Shown here piece by piece: positions 42,473-52,115 of a stretch of 64,000 nt of DNA. Position numbers and translations under genes: made by a program. How positions within the stretch are numbered: the stretch's first letter is position 1; each line of letters starts with the position of its first letter. A model generated the notes under the pieces. It was given only the letters and a program-made list of their open reading frames with translations. It was not told the origin of the DNA and made no database searches. Source of the DNA: an uncultured Phascolarctobacterium sp. (GTDB lineage Bacteria > Bacillota > Negativicutes > Acidaminococcales > Acidaminococcaceae); NCBI RefSeq assembly GCF_905212365.1, contig NZ_CAJMEH010000001.1, positions 1 to 64,000 of the forward strand, written 5' to 3'.

Positions 42473-43229
42473 AAACTGCGGAGGCAGGGCCTGCCGTTTA
42501 CGCGGCAGTAATGATTTCAGCAGTATCGACAATATTAACAACAAAAAAACGATTAAAGAGATACCCTTGGAGGACAGGCCGCGGGAGAAAATGCTTCTGC
42601 GCGGCGTGGAGGCGCTGACCGACGCGGAGCTGGTGGCAGTTTTGCTGCGAACGGGCACGGCGGACAAATCGGCTTTGGCCCTGGCGGGCGAGCTGACGGC
42701 TGACGGCGGCTTGTACCGGCGTTTGGCGGGAATTCGGGATATCAACGAGCTTATGCAAATAAGGGGCCTGGGGCAGGCCAAGGCAGCTACTGTGCTGGCG
42801 GCTCTGGAGCTTGGCAGGCGCATTGCGTCCGCCCGCCCTTTAGATAAAATTCATTTCAGCGGGCCGCAGGACTGCGCAGCGTTTTTAATGCCGCGTCTGC
42901 GCTACGCTAAAAAAGAACAGTTTATAGTGGTTTTATTGAACAGCAGAAATAAAGTAATAGGTACGCAGCTGGTGTCCGAAGGGACGCTGGATAACGCGCC
43001 GGTGCATCCGCGGGAGGTTTTTCAGCCGGCAATTTTGCAGGGAGCGGCGGCCATAGTGGCGGCGCACAACCATCCGTCGGGCGAACCGCGCCCCAGCCGC
43101 GAGGACCGCGAGCTGACGCAGCTTTTGGCAGCGGCAGGGCGGACGCTGGGCATTCCGCTTTTGGACCATGTGATTATCGGCGACGGCACCTATTACAGCT
43201 TTCAGGAAGAAGGAGCCTTAGAGGCGTAG
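42465..43229 (+). CDS. radC: DNA repair-related protein RadC (JAB domain)
   Basis: 254 residues. [18 protein letters not shown] and [15 protein letters not shown] form the N-terminal helical part, a helix-hairpin-helix lies at [21 protein letters not shown] (residues about 95-115), and the JAMM metal motif is [19 protein letters not shown] near 190. The biochemical role remains uncertain. GTG 42465 overlaps the maf stop; the first 30 residues are not family-like and have repeats of Asn/Lys, so the true start is unclear. It directly precedes mreB. Confidence 0.9.
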   Translation: MIKNCGGRACRLRGSNDFSSIDNINNKKTIKEIPLEDRPREKMLLRGVEALTDAELVAVLLRTGTADKSALALAGELTADGGLYRRLAGIRDINELMQIRGLGQAKAATVLAALELGRRIASARPLDKIHFSGPQDCAAFLMPRLRYAKKEQFIVVLLNSRNKVIGTQLVSEGTLDNAPVHPREVFQPAILQGAAAIVAAHNHPSGEPRPSREDRELTQLLAAAGRTLGIPLLDHVIIGDGTYYSFQEEGALEA

Positions 43230-43243
43230 GAGGACAGGCAAGC

Positions 43244-44287
43244 ATGAAATTTACGTTCCCTAATTTTAGCATTTTTAATAATATGTCCGACGATATGGGT
43301 ATAGATTTGGGTACGGCCAATACGCTGGTACACTGCAAGGACAAGGGCATCATTATCCGTGAGCCTTCGGTAGTGGCTGTGGAAAAGGATACTAACGAGG
43401 TGCTGGCTATCGGCGCGGAGGCCAAGCGCATGATCGGCCGCACGCCGGGCAATATCGTGGCTATTCGTCCCATGAAGGACGGCGTAATCGCCGATTACGA
43501 AATTACCCAGTCCATGCTGAAATATTTTATTAAGCAGGCTATGGGCAACCGTACTTTTGTGCGCCCACGTATTCTGGTAGGCGTGCCCTCCGGCGTTACG
43601 GAGGTGGAAAAACGCGCCGTTATCGACGCGACCATTGAGGCCGGCGCCCGCGAGGCTTATCTTATCGAGGAGCCGATGGCTGCGGCTATCGGCGCAGGCA
43701 TGCCCGTGCAGGAGGCTACCGGCAGCATGGTGGTTGATATTGGCGGTGGCACCTGCGAGGTGGCGGTCATTTCTTTGGGCGGCATCGTAGTCAGCAAAAG
43801 CGTGCGCTGCGGCGGCGACGCTATCGACAGCGCAATCGTGCGTTATATCCGCAAAGCCTTTAATATGCTGATTGGTGAACGCACGGCGGAAAATATTAAA
43901 ATTGAAATCGGCACCGCCATGCCGGTGGAAAACCCTGCGGTTATGGAAGTACGTGGGCGCGATTTGCTCAGCGGCCTGCCGAAAAACATCGAGGTCAACG
44001 CCAACCATATCTGCGAGGCGGTGGACGAGCCCGTGAGCATGATTGTGGACGCTGTGCGCAATACCTTGGAACGTACGCCGCCGGAATTGAGCGCCGATAT
44101 TATGGACCGCGGCATTGTGATGACCGGCGGCAGCTCCATGCTGCGCAATCTGGATCGGCTGATTTCGCAGGAAACAGGCATGCCCGTATTCGTTTCCGAC
44201 GAAGCGCTGAACTGCGTGGCTTTGGGAACGGGCATCGCCGTGGAAAATATCGATGTTTACCGTAAGGGCTTTATGACTTCTAAATAA
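43244..44287 (+). CDS. mreB: Rod-shape actin homologue MreB
   Basis: 347 residues; forms membrane-associated filaments that guide lateral wall synthesis. Phosphate-1 motif [12 protein letters not shown] near 20, VAVEKDT, phosphate-2 motif [17 protein letters not shown] near 165, adenosine motif [13 protein letters not shown] near 292. The start is slightly longer than B. subtilis MreB, with hydrophobic [11 protein letters not shown], which may help membrane binding. It starts the elongasome block mreB-C-D-PBP2-rodA. Confidence 0.97.
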   Translation: MKFTFPNFSIFNNMSDDMGIDLGTANTLVHCKDKGIIIREPSVVAVEKDTNEVLAIGAEAKRMIGRTPGNIVAIRPMKDGVIADYEITQSMLKYFIKQAMGNRTFVRPRILVGVPSGVTEVEKRAVIDATIEAGAREAYLIEEPMAAAIGAGMPVQEATGSMVVDIGGGTCEVAVISLGGIVVSKSVRCGGDAIDSAIVRYIRKAFNMLIGERTAENIKIEIGTAMPVENPAVMEVRGRDLLSGLPKNIEVNANHICEAVDEPVSMIVDAVRNTLERTPPELSADIMDRGIVMTGGSSMLRNLDRLISQETGMPVFVSDEALNCVALGTGIAVENIDVYRKGFMTSK

Positions 44288-44301
44288 ACAGGTGCAGCAG
44301 C

Positions 44302-45159
44302 ATGAGTAAAAAATTTATGCTGGGCGTGCTGGCGGTTTTCGTCCTGCTGTCGCTTCTGGCGATGGCCGTGGCGGGAAGAAGCCGCTTCCCTCTGGTCAAC
44401 AGCGTCGTAGCGGCGGTGGTGCTGCCGGCGGAAAGCGGGCTGAACAGTATCGGCAACGCGGGCAACAGCCTGCGGGGCTACTGGAAAGCGCTGACAGTAA
44501 TGCAAAGTGAAAATGCACAATTAAAAGAGGATAATATTCAGCTGCGCAATGCTAATATTCGGATGGCGTCTATTTACGCCGAAAATTTGCAGCTGCGGGC
44601 GCTGCTGGATTATAAGGAGCAGCACCAAAGCCAAACGGTGGTAGCGGCGAAGATTATTTCCCGTAATTACGGCGATTTGCGCGACTGCATGTATATCGAC
44701 GCCGGGGCGGACAAGGGCCTGCGGCGGGAAATGGCTGTGGTCAACGGCGGCCTGGTAGGCGTAGTGGACGAGGTTTACGACGATTATGCCCGCGTACTGC
44801 TGCTCAATTCGCCGCGCTTTAAGGTGGGCGCTCGCGTGCTGCGTGCCGGGTCCCGTGCTGTGGGCGTTATTGGCGGCAAAACGGCCTTTGGCGATACGCT
44901 GCTTTTAGAGCATATTTTTCGTGAGGCCGATATCCGGCAGGGCGACGTTATCGTGACCAGCGGCTACAGCGGCAGCCATCCGGCGGATATCCTGATTGGT
45001 ACGGTGACGGCTACCCGTATGGACAGCGTGGGCCTGCTGCAGGAGGCCGAGGTGCATGCCGCCGCCGATATAGCGGATGTGGAGCATGTTTTGGTAATTA
45101 CGGCTTTTACGCCGGTGAAAAAAATTGAATTGGAAACGCAGGGAGGACAGGCACAATGA
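44302..45159 (+). CDS. mreC: Rod-shape protein MreC
   Basis: 285 residues; periplasmic scaffold of the elongasome. One N-terminal helix (FMLGVLAVFVLLSLLAMAVAG), a coiled coil near 65-105 (LKEDNIQLRNANIRM), then the two beta-barrel domains with AKIISRNYGD, GADKGLRREMAVVNGGLVG and a second-domain GDVIVTSGYSG. All typical. Overlaps mreD by ATGA. Confidence 0.95.
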   Translation: MSKKFMLGVLAVFVLLSLLAMAVAGRSRFPLVNSVVAAVVLPAESGLNSIGNAGNSLRGYWKALTVMQSENAQLKEDNIQLRNANIRMASIYAENLQLRALLDYKEQHQSQTVVAAKIISRNYGDLRDCMYIDAGADKGLRREMAVVNGGLVGVVDEVYDDYARVLLLNSPRFKVGARVLRAGSRAVGVIGGKTAFGDTLLLEHIFREADIRQGDVIVTSGYSGSHPADILIGTVTATRMDSVGLLQEAEVHAAADIADVEHVLVITAFTPVKKIELETQGGQAQ

Positions 45160-45656
45160 GGAGACTGATTTGGCCCGTCCTGTTTCTGCTTTTATTGCTG
45201 GTACAGGGAGCGGCCTCCGTATTCTATACCGGGTGGCTGGCCTGCGATTTGCCGCTGCTGGTGCTGTATGCCTTCGCTATGGTGCGCGGCGAATATTTCG
45301 GCATGGCGGCGGGGCTGGGCGTGGGCCTGCTGCAGGACGCTATGACCGTGGGAATTTTCGGCTATCATATGCTGACACGGGCGGCGCTGGGATTTTTGGT
45401 CGGCCTGACTAAGGAAAAGGTAGTCAAGGACAACGCGGCCTTTCACATGACGGCCATTGCGCTGTGCAGCGCGTGTGTGCGCTTTTGCTACTGGTGGCTG
45501 GAGCTGGTGCGCAGCGGCGGCCGCTGGGGCATTTTTTTTGATTATGCTGTAGACAGCCTAGGCTATATTCTGGGCAATATGCTTTTGGTAGCGCCGGTGG
45601 TGCTGCTGGTAAAGCGCGTTTACGAGTGGATAAAAGAGGAAGATATTTCCTACTGA
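45156..45656 (+). CDS. mreD: Rod-shape protein MreD
   Basis: 166 residues with five or six helices: the MreD motif is in FGMAAGLGVGLLQDAMTVGIFGYHML near 49-74. It forms a membrane complex with MreC and MreB. Coupled to mreC by overlap and followed 28 bases later by the PBP2 gene. Confidence 0.92.
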   Translation: MRRLIWPVLFLLLLLVQGAASVFYTGWLACDLPLLVLYAFAMVRGEYFGMAAGLGVGLLQDAMTVGIFGYHMLTRAALGFLVGLTKEKVVKDNAAFHMTAIALCSACVRFCYWWLELVRSGGRWGIFFDYAVDSLGYILGNMLLVAPVVLLVKRVYEWIKEEDISY

Positions 45657-45684
45657 TAAAGCGGCGTGAAAGGAGGCGCAGGGC

Positions 45685-47523
45685 GTGCTTAATAAAAATC
45701 AAACAATAAGATTGCAGACGATGCTGGCTCTGTGCCTGCTGCTGTTTGCCGTGCTGCTGGGGCGTATGGTGTATTTGCAGCTGTGGCGCGGCGATTATTA
45801 TTCCAAGCAGTCGGACGGCAACCGCCTGCGTCAGTCCAAAATTATCGCTCCCCGCGGCATCATTTACGATAAGGATGGGCATGAGCTGGTCAACAATCTG
45901 CCGGGCTATGCGGTGGTGCTGCAGAAGCAGGCCGATTACAAGCCGGAAACCTTGCAGCGTTTGAGCGCTCTTTTGGATATTCCCGTAGAAAAGATTGAGG
46001 AAAAAATCAAGGACAGCGCTAATTATTACGAGCCCATTATGCTTAAAAATAATTTGTCGCCGGAAATGGTAACGCGCATCGAGGAGCAGCGGCGCTATAT
46101 GCCGGAGGTTATGCTGTCGGTGCAGCCCATCCGTACCTATCCTTATCACGAGCTGGCGGTACACGCTTTAGGCTATGTGGGCGAGGTCAGTCCCTACGAG
46201 ATTGAGCACGGGCTGTTTAAAAACGTAACCCAGGGCAGCATCGTGGGTAAGACGGGGCTGGAAATGAGCTATGATAAATACCTGCGCGGCGAAGACGGAG
46301 CCTTTATGGAGGAGGTGGACGTTGCCGGCAGCGTGGTAAAGCATTATGATTCCGTGCAGCCTGTGCCTGGCAAAAACCTGCGCCTGACGCTGGATTACCG
46401 TTTGCAGAAGGCGCTGGAGGATTTTACGGATAAGCATTTGGCCTACTTGCGCAGCAGCGGTATTGCCTCCGGCGCCCGCGCTGCCGCCGTAGTGGCGCTG
46501 GACCCCCGCAGCGGCGCAGTCCGGGCCATGGTCAGCCGTCCGGGGTACGACCCCAACCTTTTTGTACATGGTATTTCCTCCAAGGATTGGAATAAAATTA
46601 ACAATGACGAAAGCTATCCGCTGAATAATAAGGTTATTAGCGGCGAATATCCGCCCGGTTCTACCTTTAAGATAGTTACGGGCAGCGCCGCCTTTGAGCT
46701 GAATAAGGTGCGGCTGGACGAGCCCATTTATGACGGCGGCTTTCATCCTTTAGTACCTACCATGGGCAACGCCGGCGGCGAGGTGCTGGGCTGGCTGACC
46801 TTCATCAAGGCGCTGGCCATGAGCGATAACGTGTATTTTTATGAGCTGGGCTATCGCGTGGGCATCGATAATATTGCTAAGTATGCCCGCATTTATGGCT
46901 TTGGTCAGCCTACGGGCATAGATTTGGAGGGCGAAAGCAAGGGCCTGGTGGCCTCCAAGCAGGTAAAGCGCGATATTTGGGACGAGGACTGGCGCTTGGG
47001 CGACACCTTCAACGCCGCCATCGGCCAGGGCTTTAACCTGACGACGCCGATTCAGCTGGCGGTAATGCTGGGTATTGTCGCTAACGGCGGCATGAAGTAC
47101 CAGCCCTATCTGGTGGACAGCATTACTAATCCCGACGGCAGTATGTTTGCCAAGCCTAAGAGGGCTGAGGGCAAGCATATCGACGTTTCCCAGCAGACAA
47201 TCGACTATATGCGTATGGGCATGAGCGCGACCACGCAGGAGGGCGGCACGGCTTCTTATTTCAGCAGGCTGCCCAAGCCTATCGCCGGCAAAACCGGTAC
47301 GGCAGAAAATTCACATGGACGCGACCACGGCTTGTTCGTTGCCTACGGTCCTGTGGACGACCCGGAGCTGGTTGTGGTCTGCATTGTGGAGCAGGGCGGC
47401 TTCGGCTCGACGGCTGCCGGCCCCATAGTTTATAAAGCCTTTGAGGAATTCTTCAAGGAACGCGGCTGGATGCCCGAAGACCCGCCGGAGCAGGCGGACG
47501 GCGTCCGGCAGGCGCAGCAGTAG
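45685..47523 (+). CDS. mrdA: Penicillin-binding protein 2 (elongasome transpeptidase)
   Basis: 612 residues; class B PBP cross-linking lateral peptidoglycan, partner of RodA. A membrane helix at 10-27, the PBP dimer domain from SKIIAPRGIIYDKDG near 50, then the transpeptidase with SxxK STFK near 330 (PPGSTFKIV), SxN as SDN near 385, and KTG in AGKTGTAEN near 535. The GTG start at 45685 is eight bases after AAGGAGG. Between mreD and rodA, a conserved order. Confidence 0.95.
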   Translation: MLNKNQTIRLQTMLALCLLLFAVLLGRMVYLQLWRGDYYSKQSDGNRLRQSKIIAPRGIIYDKDGHELVNNLPGYAVVLQKQADYKPETLQRLSALLDIPVEKIEEKIKDSANYYEPIMLKNNLSPEMVTRIEEQRRYMPEVMLSVQPIRTYPYHELAVHALGYVGEVSPYEIEHGLFKNVTQGSIVGKTGLEMSYDKYLRGEDGAFMEEVDVAGSVVKHYDSVQPVPGKNLRLTLDYRLQKALEDFTDKHLAYLRSSGIASGARAAAVVALDPRSGAVRAMVSRPGYDPNLFVHGISSKDWNKINNDESYPLNNKVISGEYPPGSTFKIVTGSAAFELNKVRLDEPIYDGGFHPLVPTMGNAGGEVLGWLTFIKALAMSDNVYFYELGYRVGIDNIAKYARIYGFGQPTGIDLEGESKGLVASKQVKRDIWDEDWRLGDTFNAAIGQGFNLTTPIQLAVMLGIVANGGMKYQPYLVDSITNPDGSMFAKPKRAEGKHIDVSQQTIDYMRMGMSATTQEGGTASYFSRLPKPIAGKTGTAENSHGRDHGLFVAYGPVDDPELVVVCIVEQGGFGSTAAGPIVYKAFEEFFKERGWMPEDPPEQADGVRQAQQ

Positions 47524-47538
47524 GGAGGGAGCGGTGTT

Positions 47539-48645
47539 ATGGACGTTAAGCGTATCCTGAAAAATCTGGATTGGTGGCTCGTCGCTGCCGTAGTCCTGCT
47601 GTTGGGCTGTGGCCTGGGGCTTATAGACAGCGCCACCCATTCCTTTGCCGTAAGCACGGGCAAGGCCTGGCATGTGCAGCGCCAAAGCATGTTTATGGCC
47701 TTTGGCCTGCTGCTGGTTACGGCTTCCTTTGCCTTTGACTACCGGATGCTGAAGAATTATGCCAGCAGGCTGTACATTTTTAATGTAGTGCTGCTGATAG
47801 CCGTTATGCTGTTCGGCCATAGCCAGCTGGGAGCGCAGCGCTGGATACAAATTGGTTCGCTTTCCTTTCAGCCCAGCGAATTTGCCAAGGTCTTTTTAAT
47901 CATCTGTCTGGCAACCTTTATGGATAAGCGCATTGAATGGCTGGAAAATTTTAAGGATTATCTTCCGGTGTTCGCTTATATTTTTGTGCCCTTCATTTTG
48001 GTTATGCGCCAGCCGGATTTAGGTACTTCGCTGACCTTCATCGCTATTTTAGTCGGCATGATTTTTGTCAGCGGCTTTAAATATAAATGGTTCTTTCGCC
48101 TGGGTGTGCTTTTTGTGGCGCTGCTGCCGGTATTCTGGCTGATTTTGAAGGATTACCAGAAGAACCGTATCCGCGTTTTTTTGAATCCGGAGCTGGACCC
48201 CTTCGGCAGCGGCTATCACGTTATTCAGTCTAAAATCGCCATCGGCAGCGGCGGCCTTTTGGGCAAGGGCTGGCTGGCGGGCACGCAAAGCCAGCTGAAC
48301 TTTCTGCCGGAAAACCATACGGACTTTATTTTTGCCGTAGCCGGTGAGGAATTTGGCTTTATCGGTACGGCGTTCATCATCATTTTATATGCCATCATCA
48401 TTTGGCGCGGCATCGCTATCGCCCTGGACGCCGACGATAATTTCGGCACGCTGCTGGCGGTGGGCGTAACCAGTATGTTCATGTTCCATGTGATGGTCAA
48501 CATTGGCATGACCGCCGGTATTATGCCGGTAACGGGCGTACCCCTGCCCTTTTTAAGTTATGGCGTCAGCTCGCTGACGACTAATCTGATGCTGGTGGCC
48601 TTGCTGCTGAATATTAAGGTGCGCAAGCAGAACCTGCAATTTTAG
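47539..48645 (+). CDS. rodA: Peptidoglycan glycosyltransferase RodA
   Basis: 368 residues, SEDS family with about ten helices. Characteristic segments: RWIQIGSLSFQPSEFAK near 95-110, MRQPDLGTSLTF near 155 (aspartate needed for polymerase activity), NFLPENHTDFIFAVAGEEFGF near 252 and PLPFLSYGVSSL near 335. Polymerises lipid II in the elongasome with PBP2 upstream. 15 bases after the PBP2 gene. Confidence 0.95.
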   Translation: MDVKRILKNLDWWLVAAVVLLLGCGLGLIDSATHSFAVSTGKAWHVQRQSMFMAFGLLLVTASFAFDYRMLKNYASRLYIFNVVLLIAVMLFGHSQLGAQRWIQIGSLSFQPSEFAKVFLIICLATFMDKRIEWLENFKDYLPVFAYIFVPFILVMRQPDLGTSLTFIAILVGMIFVSGFKYKWFFRLGVLFVALLPVFWLILKDYQKNRIRVFLNPELDPFGSGYHVIQSKIAIGSGGLLGKGWLAGTQSQLNFLPENHTDFIFAVAGEEFGFIGTAFIIILYAIIIWRGIAIALDADDNFGTLLAVGVTSMFMFHVMVNIGMTAGIMPVTGVPLPFLSYGVSSLTTNLMLVALLLNIKVRKQNLQF

Positions 48646-48653
48646 GAGGATTT

Positions 48654-50522
48654 ATGGAGAAGGATTTGACCATTGATATATTAAGCAGCGTGCAGAAGCC
48701 TGCGCGTTACACCGGCGGCGAATTTGGCAGCATTATCAAGCCGCAGGCGGAGGTAGAGGCAACCATCGCGCTGGCCTTTCCCGACGTCTACGAGGTGGGC
48801 ATGAGCTATTTGGGCTTTAAAATCTTGTACCATCTGCTCAACCGGCAGCAGGGTGTGCAGGCCGAGCGTGTTTACGCTCCCTGGATAGATATGGAAGCCA
48901 AAATGCGGGAGCGCGGCATTCCCCTGCGCACGCTGGAAACAAAAAAAGCTTTGAGCCAGTGCGATATTGTGGGCTTTACCCTGCAATACGAGCTGAGTTA
49001 TAGTAATATTTTAAATATGTTGGACTTAGGCGGCGTGCCCTTGCTGACCCAGGAGCGCGGCGAAAACGACCCCTTCGTTATCGTGGGCGGCCCCTGCGTG
49101 TATAACCCGGAGCCCTTGGCGGATTTCTTCGACTTTGCCATTATCGGCGAGGGCGAGGAGGTTATGCACGAGGTTATGGCTTGCTATATGGAGTGGAAAA
49201 GAAACGGCCGCAGTGGCGGACGCATGGGCTTTTTGCGCCGGGTCGTGCAGCTTGACGGTATCTATGTGCCGAGCTTCTATCAGCCGTTGTACAACGAGGA
49301 CATGACGCTGAAGGAAGTAGTGCCCTTGGCGGAAAACGTGCCGCCCGTGGTGTATAAGCGGGTGGTTAAGGATATGAATACGGTGGATTTCCCAACTGCG
49401 CCTATCGTGCCTTTTGGTGAAATTGTCCATGACCGCATTATGCTGGAGGTCTTTCGCGGCTGCAGCCGCGCCTGCCGTTTCTGCCATGCGGGTATGGTGT
49501 ACCGTCCGGTGCGCGAGCGCAAGCCGGAGGTTTTGCAGGATTTGGCGCGTAAGCTGGTGGATAATACGGGCTATAACGAAATCAGCCTGGTGTCCCTGTC
49601 CAGCGCCGATTATTCCTGCCTGGCGCCCATGGTACACAGCATGATTGAAGAATTTAAGGACGAGCGGGTCAGCGTATCCCTGCCGTCCCTGCGCATCGAC
49701 AGCTTCTGCGTGGCCATCGCCAAGGAGGTGCAGGCCGTGCGCAAGAGCGGCCTGACCTTTGCGCCCGAAGCAGGCAGTCAAAAGATGCGCGACGTTATCA
49801 ATAAGGGCGTCACGGAGGAGGACTTGATGAACGCTGTGGGCGCGGCCTTTGAATCGGGCTGGAACAGCGTCAAGCTGTACTTTATGATTGGCCTGCCCTA
49901 TGAAACCGACGAGGACGTGCTGGCCATTGCCGATTTGGCGCGCAAGGTGCAGTATAAATACTATCAGGTTACGGGCAAGCGGGGCTGCAAGGTGACGGTG
50001 AGCGCTTCTTCCTTTGTCCCCAAGCCTTACACAGCTTTTCAGTGGTTCGCGCAAAACGATTTGGAAACCATTCGCCGCAAGCAGTTCTTGCTGAAGGACG
50101 AAATCAAGAAGATCAAAAACGTGACGTTGAATTATCACGACGGCAAGACCGGCATCATCGAGGCTGTTTTTGCCCGCGGCGACCGGCGCGTAGGCAAGGC
50201 GCTGCTGCTGGCCTGGCAGAAGGGCGCGCGTTTCGACGGCTGGAGCGATTGCTTTTCCTATGAGCGTTGGTTGGAGGCCATCAGCGAGGCGGGGCTGGAT
50301 AAGGACTTTTACGCTGCCCGCCAGCGTGGTGAAAATGAAGTGTTCCCCTGGGAGCATATTTCTCCGGGCGTGGCGCGCCGCTTTTTGTGGAACGAATGGC
50401 AGAAGGCCTATGCGCAGCAGCTGACCCACGACTGTCGGCGCAGCAGCTGCACCGGCTGCGGCGTGTGCCAAAAGCTGGGCGTAAAAATTATCGATTGGCA
50501 GAAGGAGGCGAAGGCAGAATGA
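48654..50522 (+). CDS. Radical SAM protein with B12-binding-like domain (TIGR03960 family)
   Basis: 622 residues. An N-terminal B12-binding-like fold (IALAFPDVYEVGMSYLGF, GGPCVYNPEPLADFFDFAIIGEGEE) is followed by a radical SAM core with the cluster motif CSRACRFCHAG near 275, SLSSADYSCL, APEAGSQKMR and a C-terminal cysteine-rich end (SCTGCGVCQK). The family occurs with a DUF2344 protein, RNase G and ribosomal protein L21; here only the DUF2344 partner follows. The substrate is unknown, though a ribosomal or RNA target has been suspected. Eight bases after rodA. Confidence 0.88.
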   Translation: MEKDLTIDILSSVQKPARYTGGEFGSIIKPQAEVEATIALAFPDVYEVGMSYLGFKILYHLLNRQQGVQAERVYAPWIDMEAKMRERGIPLRTLETKKALSQCDIVGFTLQYELSYSNILNMLDLGGVPLLTQERGENDPFVIVGGPCVYNPEPLADFFDFAIIGEGEEVMHEVMACYMEWKRNGRSGGRMGFLRRVVQLDGIYVPSFYQPLYNEDMTLKEVVPLAENVPPVVYKRVVKDMNTVDFPTAPIVPFGEIVHDRIMLEVFRGCSRACRFCHAGMVYRPVRERKPEVLQDLARKLVDNTGYNEISLVSLSSADYSCLAPMVHSMIEEFKDERVSVSLPSLRIDSFCVAIAKEVQAVRKSGLTFAPEAGSQKMRDVINKGVTEEDLMNAVGAAFESGWNSVKLYFMIGLPYETDEDVLAIADLARKVQYKYYQVTGKRGCKVTVSASSFVPKPYTAFQWFAQNDLETIRRKQFLLKDEIKKIKNVTLNYHDGKTGIIEAVFARGDRRVGKALLLAWQKGARFDGWSDCFSYERWLEAISEAGLDKDFYAARQRGENEVFPWEHISPGVARRFLWNEWQKAYAQQLTHDCRRSSCTGCGVCQKLGVKIIDWQKEAKAE

Positions 50523-51226
50523 AGCTGCGTATGCAAATAACCAAGGACCAGGAAATCCGCTTTATTTCCCATTTGGAATATGTGCGCACCATCGGGCGCG
50601 CCATTCGCCGCGCCAAGCTGCCTGCCGCTTATTCCGAGGGCTTTAATCCTCATTTGAAATTCAGCCTGGCCTCCGCTTTGGGCGTGGGCGTAGTCAGCTA
50701 TACGGAATTTGTTGAAATCGAGTTAGCAGAGCCCATGGAGGTGCTGGCGGCAGCACAGGCTTTGGACGCTGCGCTGCCCCGGGGCATTCGCGTGCTGGCG
50801 GCGGACGCGGTGGATACCCATCATGCGGCGTTGATGAGCCAGGCGGCCGGAGCGGAGTACCGCGTGACGCTGCCTTGGGCTGCCGACATCAGCGAGGCGG
50901 CGGCAGACTTTAACGCCGCGCCGCAGCTGCTCTTTAAAAAGGCTGCGCCGAAAACGAAGGCCGGCTTTAAGGAAATCGACGTGAAGTTTTATATCCCCCA
51001 TTTGACGGTGACTGTCGAAGGTGAAAATACGGTTTTTTCCTTTGACTGCAAAATTACGCCGACTGGCAGCATGAAGGCGGTGGATTTGCTGAACGCTTTA
51101 AACGAGCGGTATGCTTTGCAGCTGCCGGTGGAACTGGCTGATATCGAGCGCTTGCGTTTGTACCGCGTCGGCAAGAACGGGCAGCTGCTGCCTATGCTCA
51201 ACGCCGACGCAGTAAAGCTGGCGTGA
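50519..51226 (+). CDS. TIGR03936 / DUF2344 family radical SAM-associated protein
   Basis: 235 residues. Starts MKLRMQITKDQEIRFISHLE, then the family motif GFNPHLKFSLASALGVGVVSYTEF near 42-65. The domain is encoded next to or fused to the TIGR03960 radical SAM enzyme; the ATGA overlap here indicates coupling. It is followed by a terminator rather than rng-rplU, so the usual cluster is split in this genome. Confidence 0.88.
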   Translation: MKLRMQITKDQEIRFISHLEYVRTIGRAIRRAKLPAAYSEGFNPHLKFSLASALGVGVVSYTEFVEIELAEPMEVLAAAQALDAALPRGIRVLAADAVDTHHAALMSQAAGAEYRVTLPWAADISEAAADFNAAPQLLFKKAAPKTKAGFKEIDVKFYIPHLTVTVEGENTVFSFDCKITPTGSMKAVDLLNALNERYALQLPVELADIERLRLYRVGKNGQLLPMLNADAVKLA

Positions 51227-51282
51227 GGCGAAGCCAAAGCGTAAAGCAAGCGATAGGTACTTATAATAATTTAATAGGAAGT

Positions 51283-51323
51283 AAAAGCCGGAGGCTGATG
51301 ATATGCGTCAGCTTCCGGCTTTT
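51283..51323. terminator. Bidirectional terminator
   Basis: AAAAGCCGGA-GGCTGA ... TCAGC-TTCCGGCTTTT (51283-51323), with A- and T-runs on the two sides, between convergent genes. Confidence 0.85.
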
Positions 51324-51332
51324 GTGCGCTTA

Positions 51333-52115
51333 TTATTTTATCCTTACCTCCAAGCGGTAGGCGTATTCTTCGGTATTGGTGGTTGTCCAATAATTAAGCA
51401 GGCTGGTTACGTAAATGTCGGACAGCGCTTTTAAATCGTGCTGTTTGCAGTATTCGCCCAGCTGTTGCAAATATTTTTGGCTGTTATACATGTAAACGCC
51501 TTGAAAATATAATGTAAGATAAGTACCTGCGGGACGCAGGCGATAGGCGGCGTTGGGCAGGCATTCTTCTAATGGATAAAAATATTCTATGTTATGAAAG
51601 GTGGCCGTATCAAAAAGAGCTTTTTTATCTACGATGTAGCCAAATACATGCTGCTTGAAGGGCAGCTTATCGCGCAGAGATAAGAAAAGCTTTGCGGCGT
51701 GCAGCGAACGAGTTTTAAAATTATCCTGCGTTTTACAGCTTTTGGTAACGAAAAGATATTGCTCCGGGCATTGCTGTTCGGTGATAATGCCGTAGGGCAG
51801 CTGTTCCAGCGTTTGCAGCTTGTCTATATAATTATCCAGCTTTTGCTGAAGCTGCTGCAAACGCTTTATTTCCTGCGAGATAGCAAGCTGCTGCTTAACC
51901 AAAAGCTTACGGTAATTATCAGGCGAACGCTGGTTAAGATAGGCTTGAATATTCGTCAGCGGCACGTTTAGCTGGCGCAGAGTAACGACCAGCTCTAACA
52001 GGAAAAGCTGCGTACGTTTGTAATAGCGATAGCCGTTATCAAGGATTACCTCTGGCGTAATCAGCCCTAATTTATCGTAATAGAGCAGAGTTTTGCGCAG
52101 AATATGGCAGCCCAT
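51333..52115 (-). CDS. MerR-type regulator lacking the first residues of its DNA-binding domain
   Basis: 260 residues. The frame begins inside the helix-turn-helix: CHILRKTLLYYDKLGLITPEV corresponds to about residues 11-31 of a normal MerR protein, so roughly ten residues including the first helix start are missing, and a stop lies just upstream in frame. The remainder is intact: DNGYRYYKRTQL wing, a coiled-coil (LKL.. region 85-105) and a GyrI-like effector-binding half (LPYGIITEQQCPEQYLFV to VRI). The ATG is on the same CATG as the neighbouring plus-strand gene, with no ribosome site. Probably non-functional or with altered DNA binding. Confidence 0.65.
   Translation of the reverse strand: MGCHILRKTLLYYDKLGLITPEVILDNGYRYYKRTQLFLLELVVTLRQLNVPLTNIQAYLNQRSPDNYRKLLVKQQLAISQEIKRLQQLQQKLDNYIDKLQTLEQLPYGIITEQQCPEQYLFVTKSCKTQDNFKTRSLHAAKLFLSLRDKLPFKQHVFGYIVDKKALFDTATFHNIEYFYPLEECLPNAAYRLRPAGTYLTLYFQGVYMYNSQKYLQQLGEYCKQHDLKALSDIYVTSLLNYWTTTNTEEYAYRLEVRIK

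Noticed and set aside
49026..50471. Long open frame (over 450 codons) on the minus strand opposite the radical SAM gene
   Set aside because: It mirrors codon bias of the real gene, has no ribosome site or family motifs and is rich in His, Ala and Gln as antisense shadows are.
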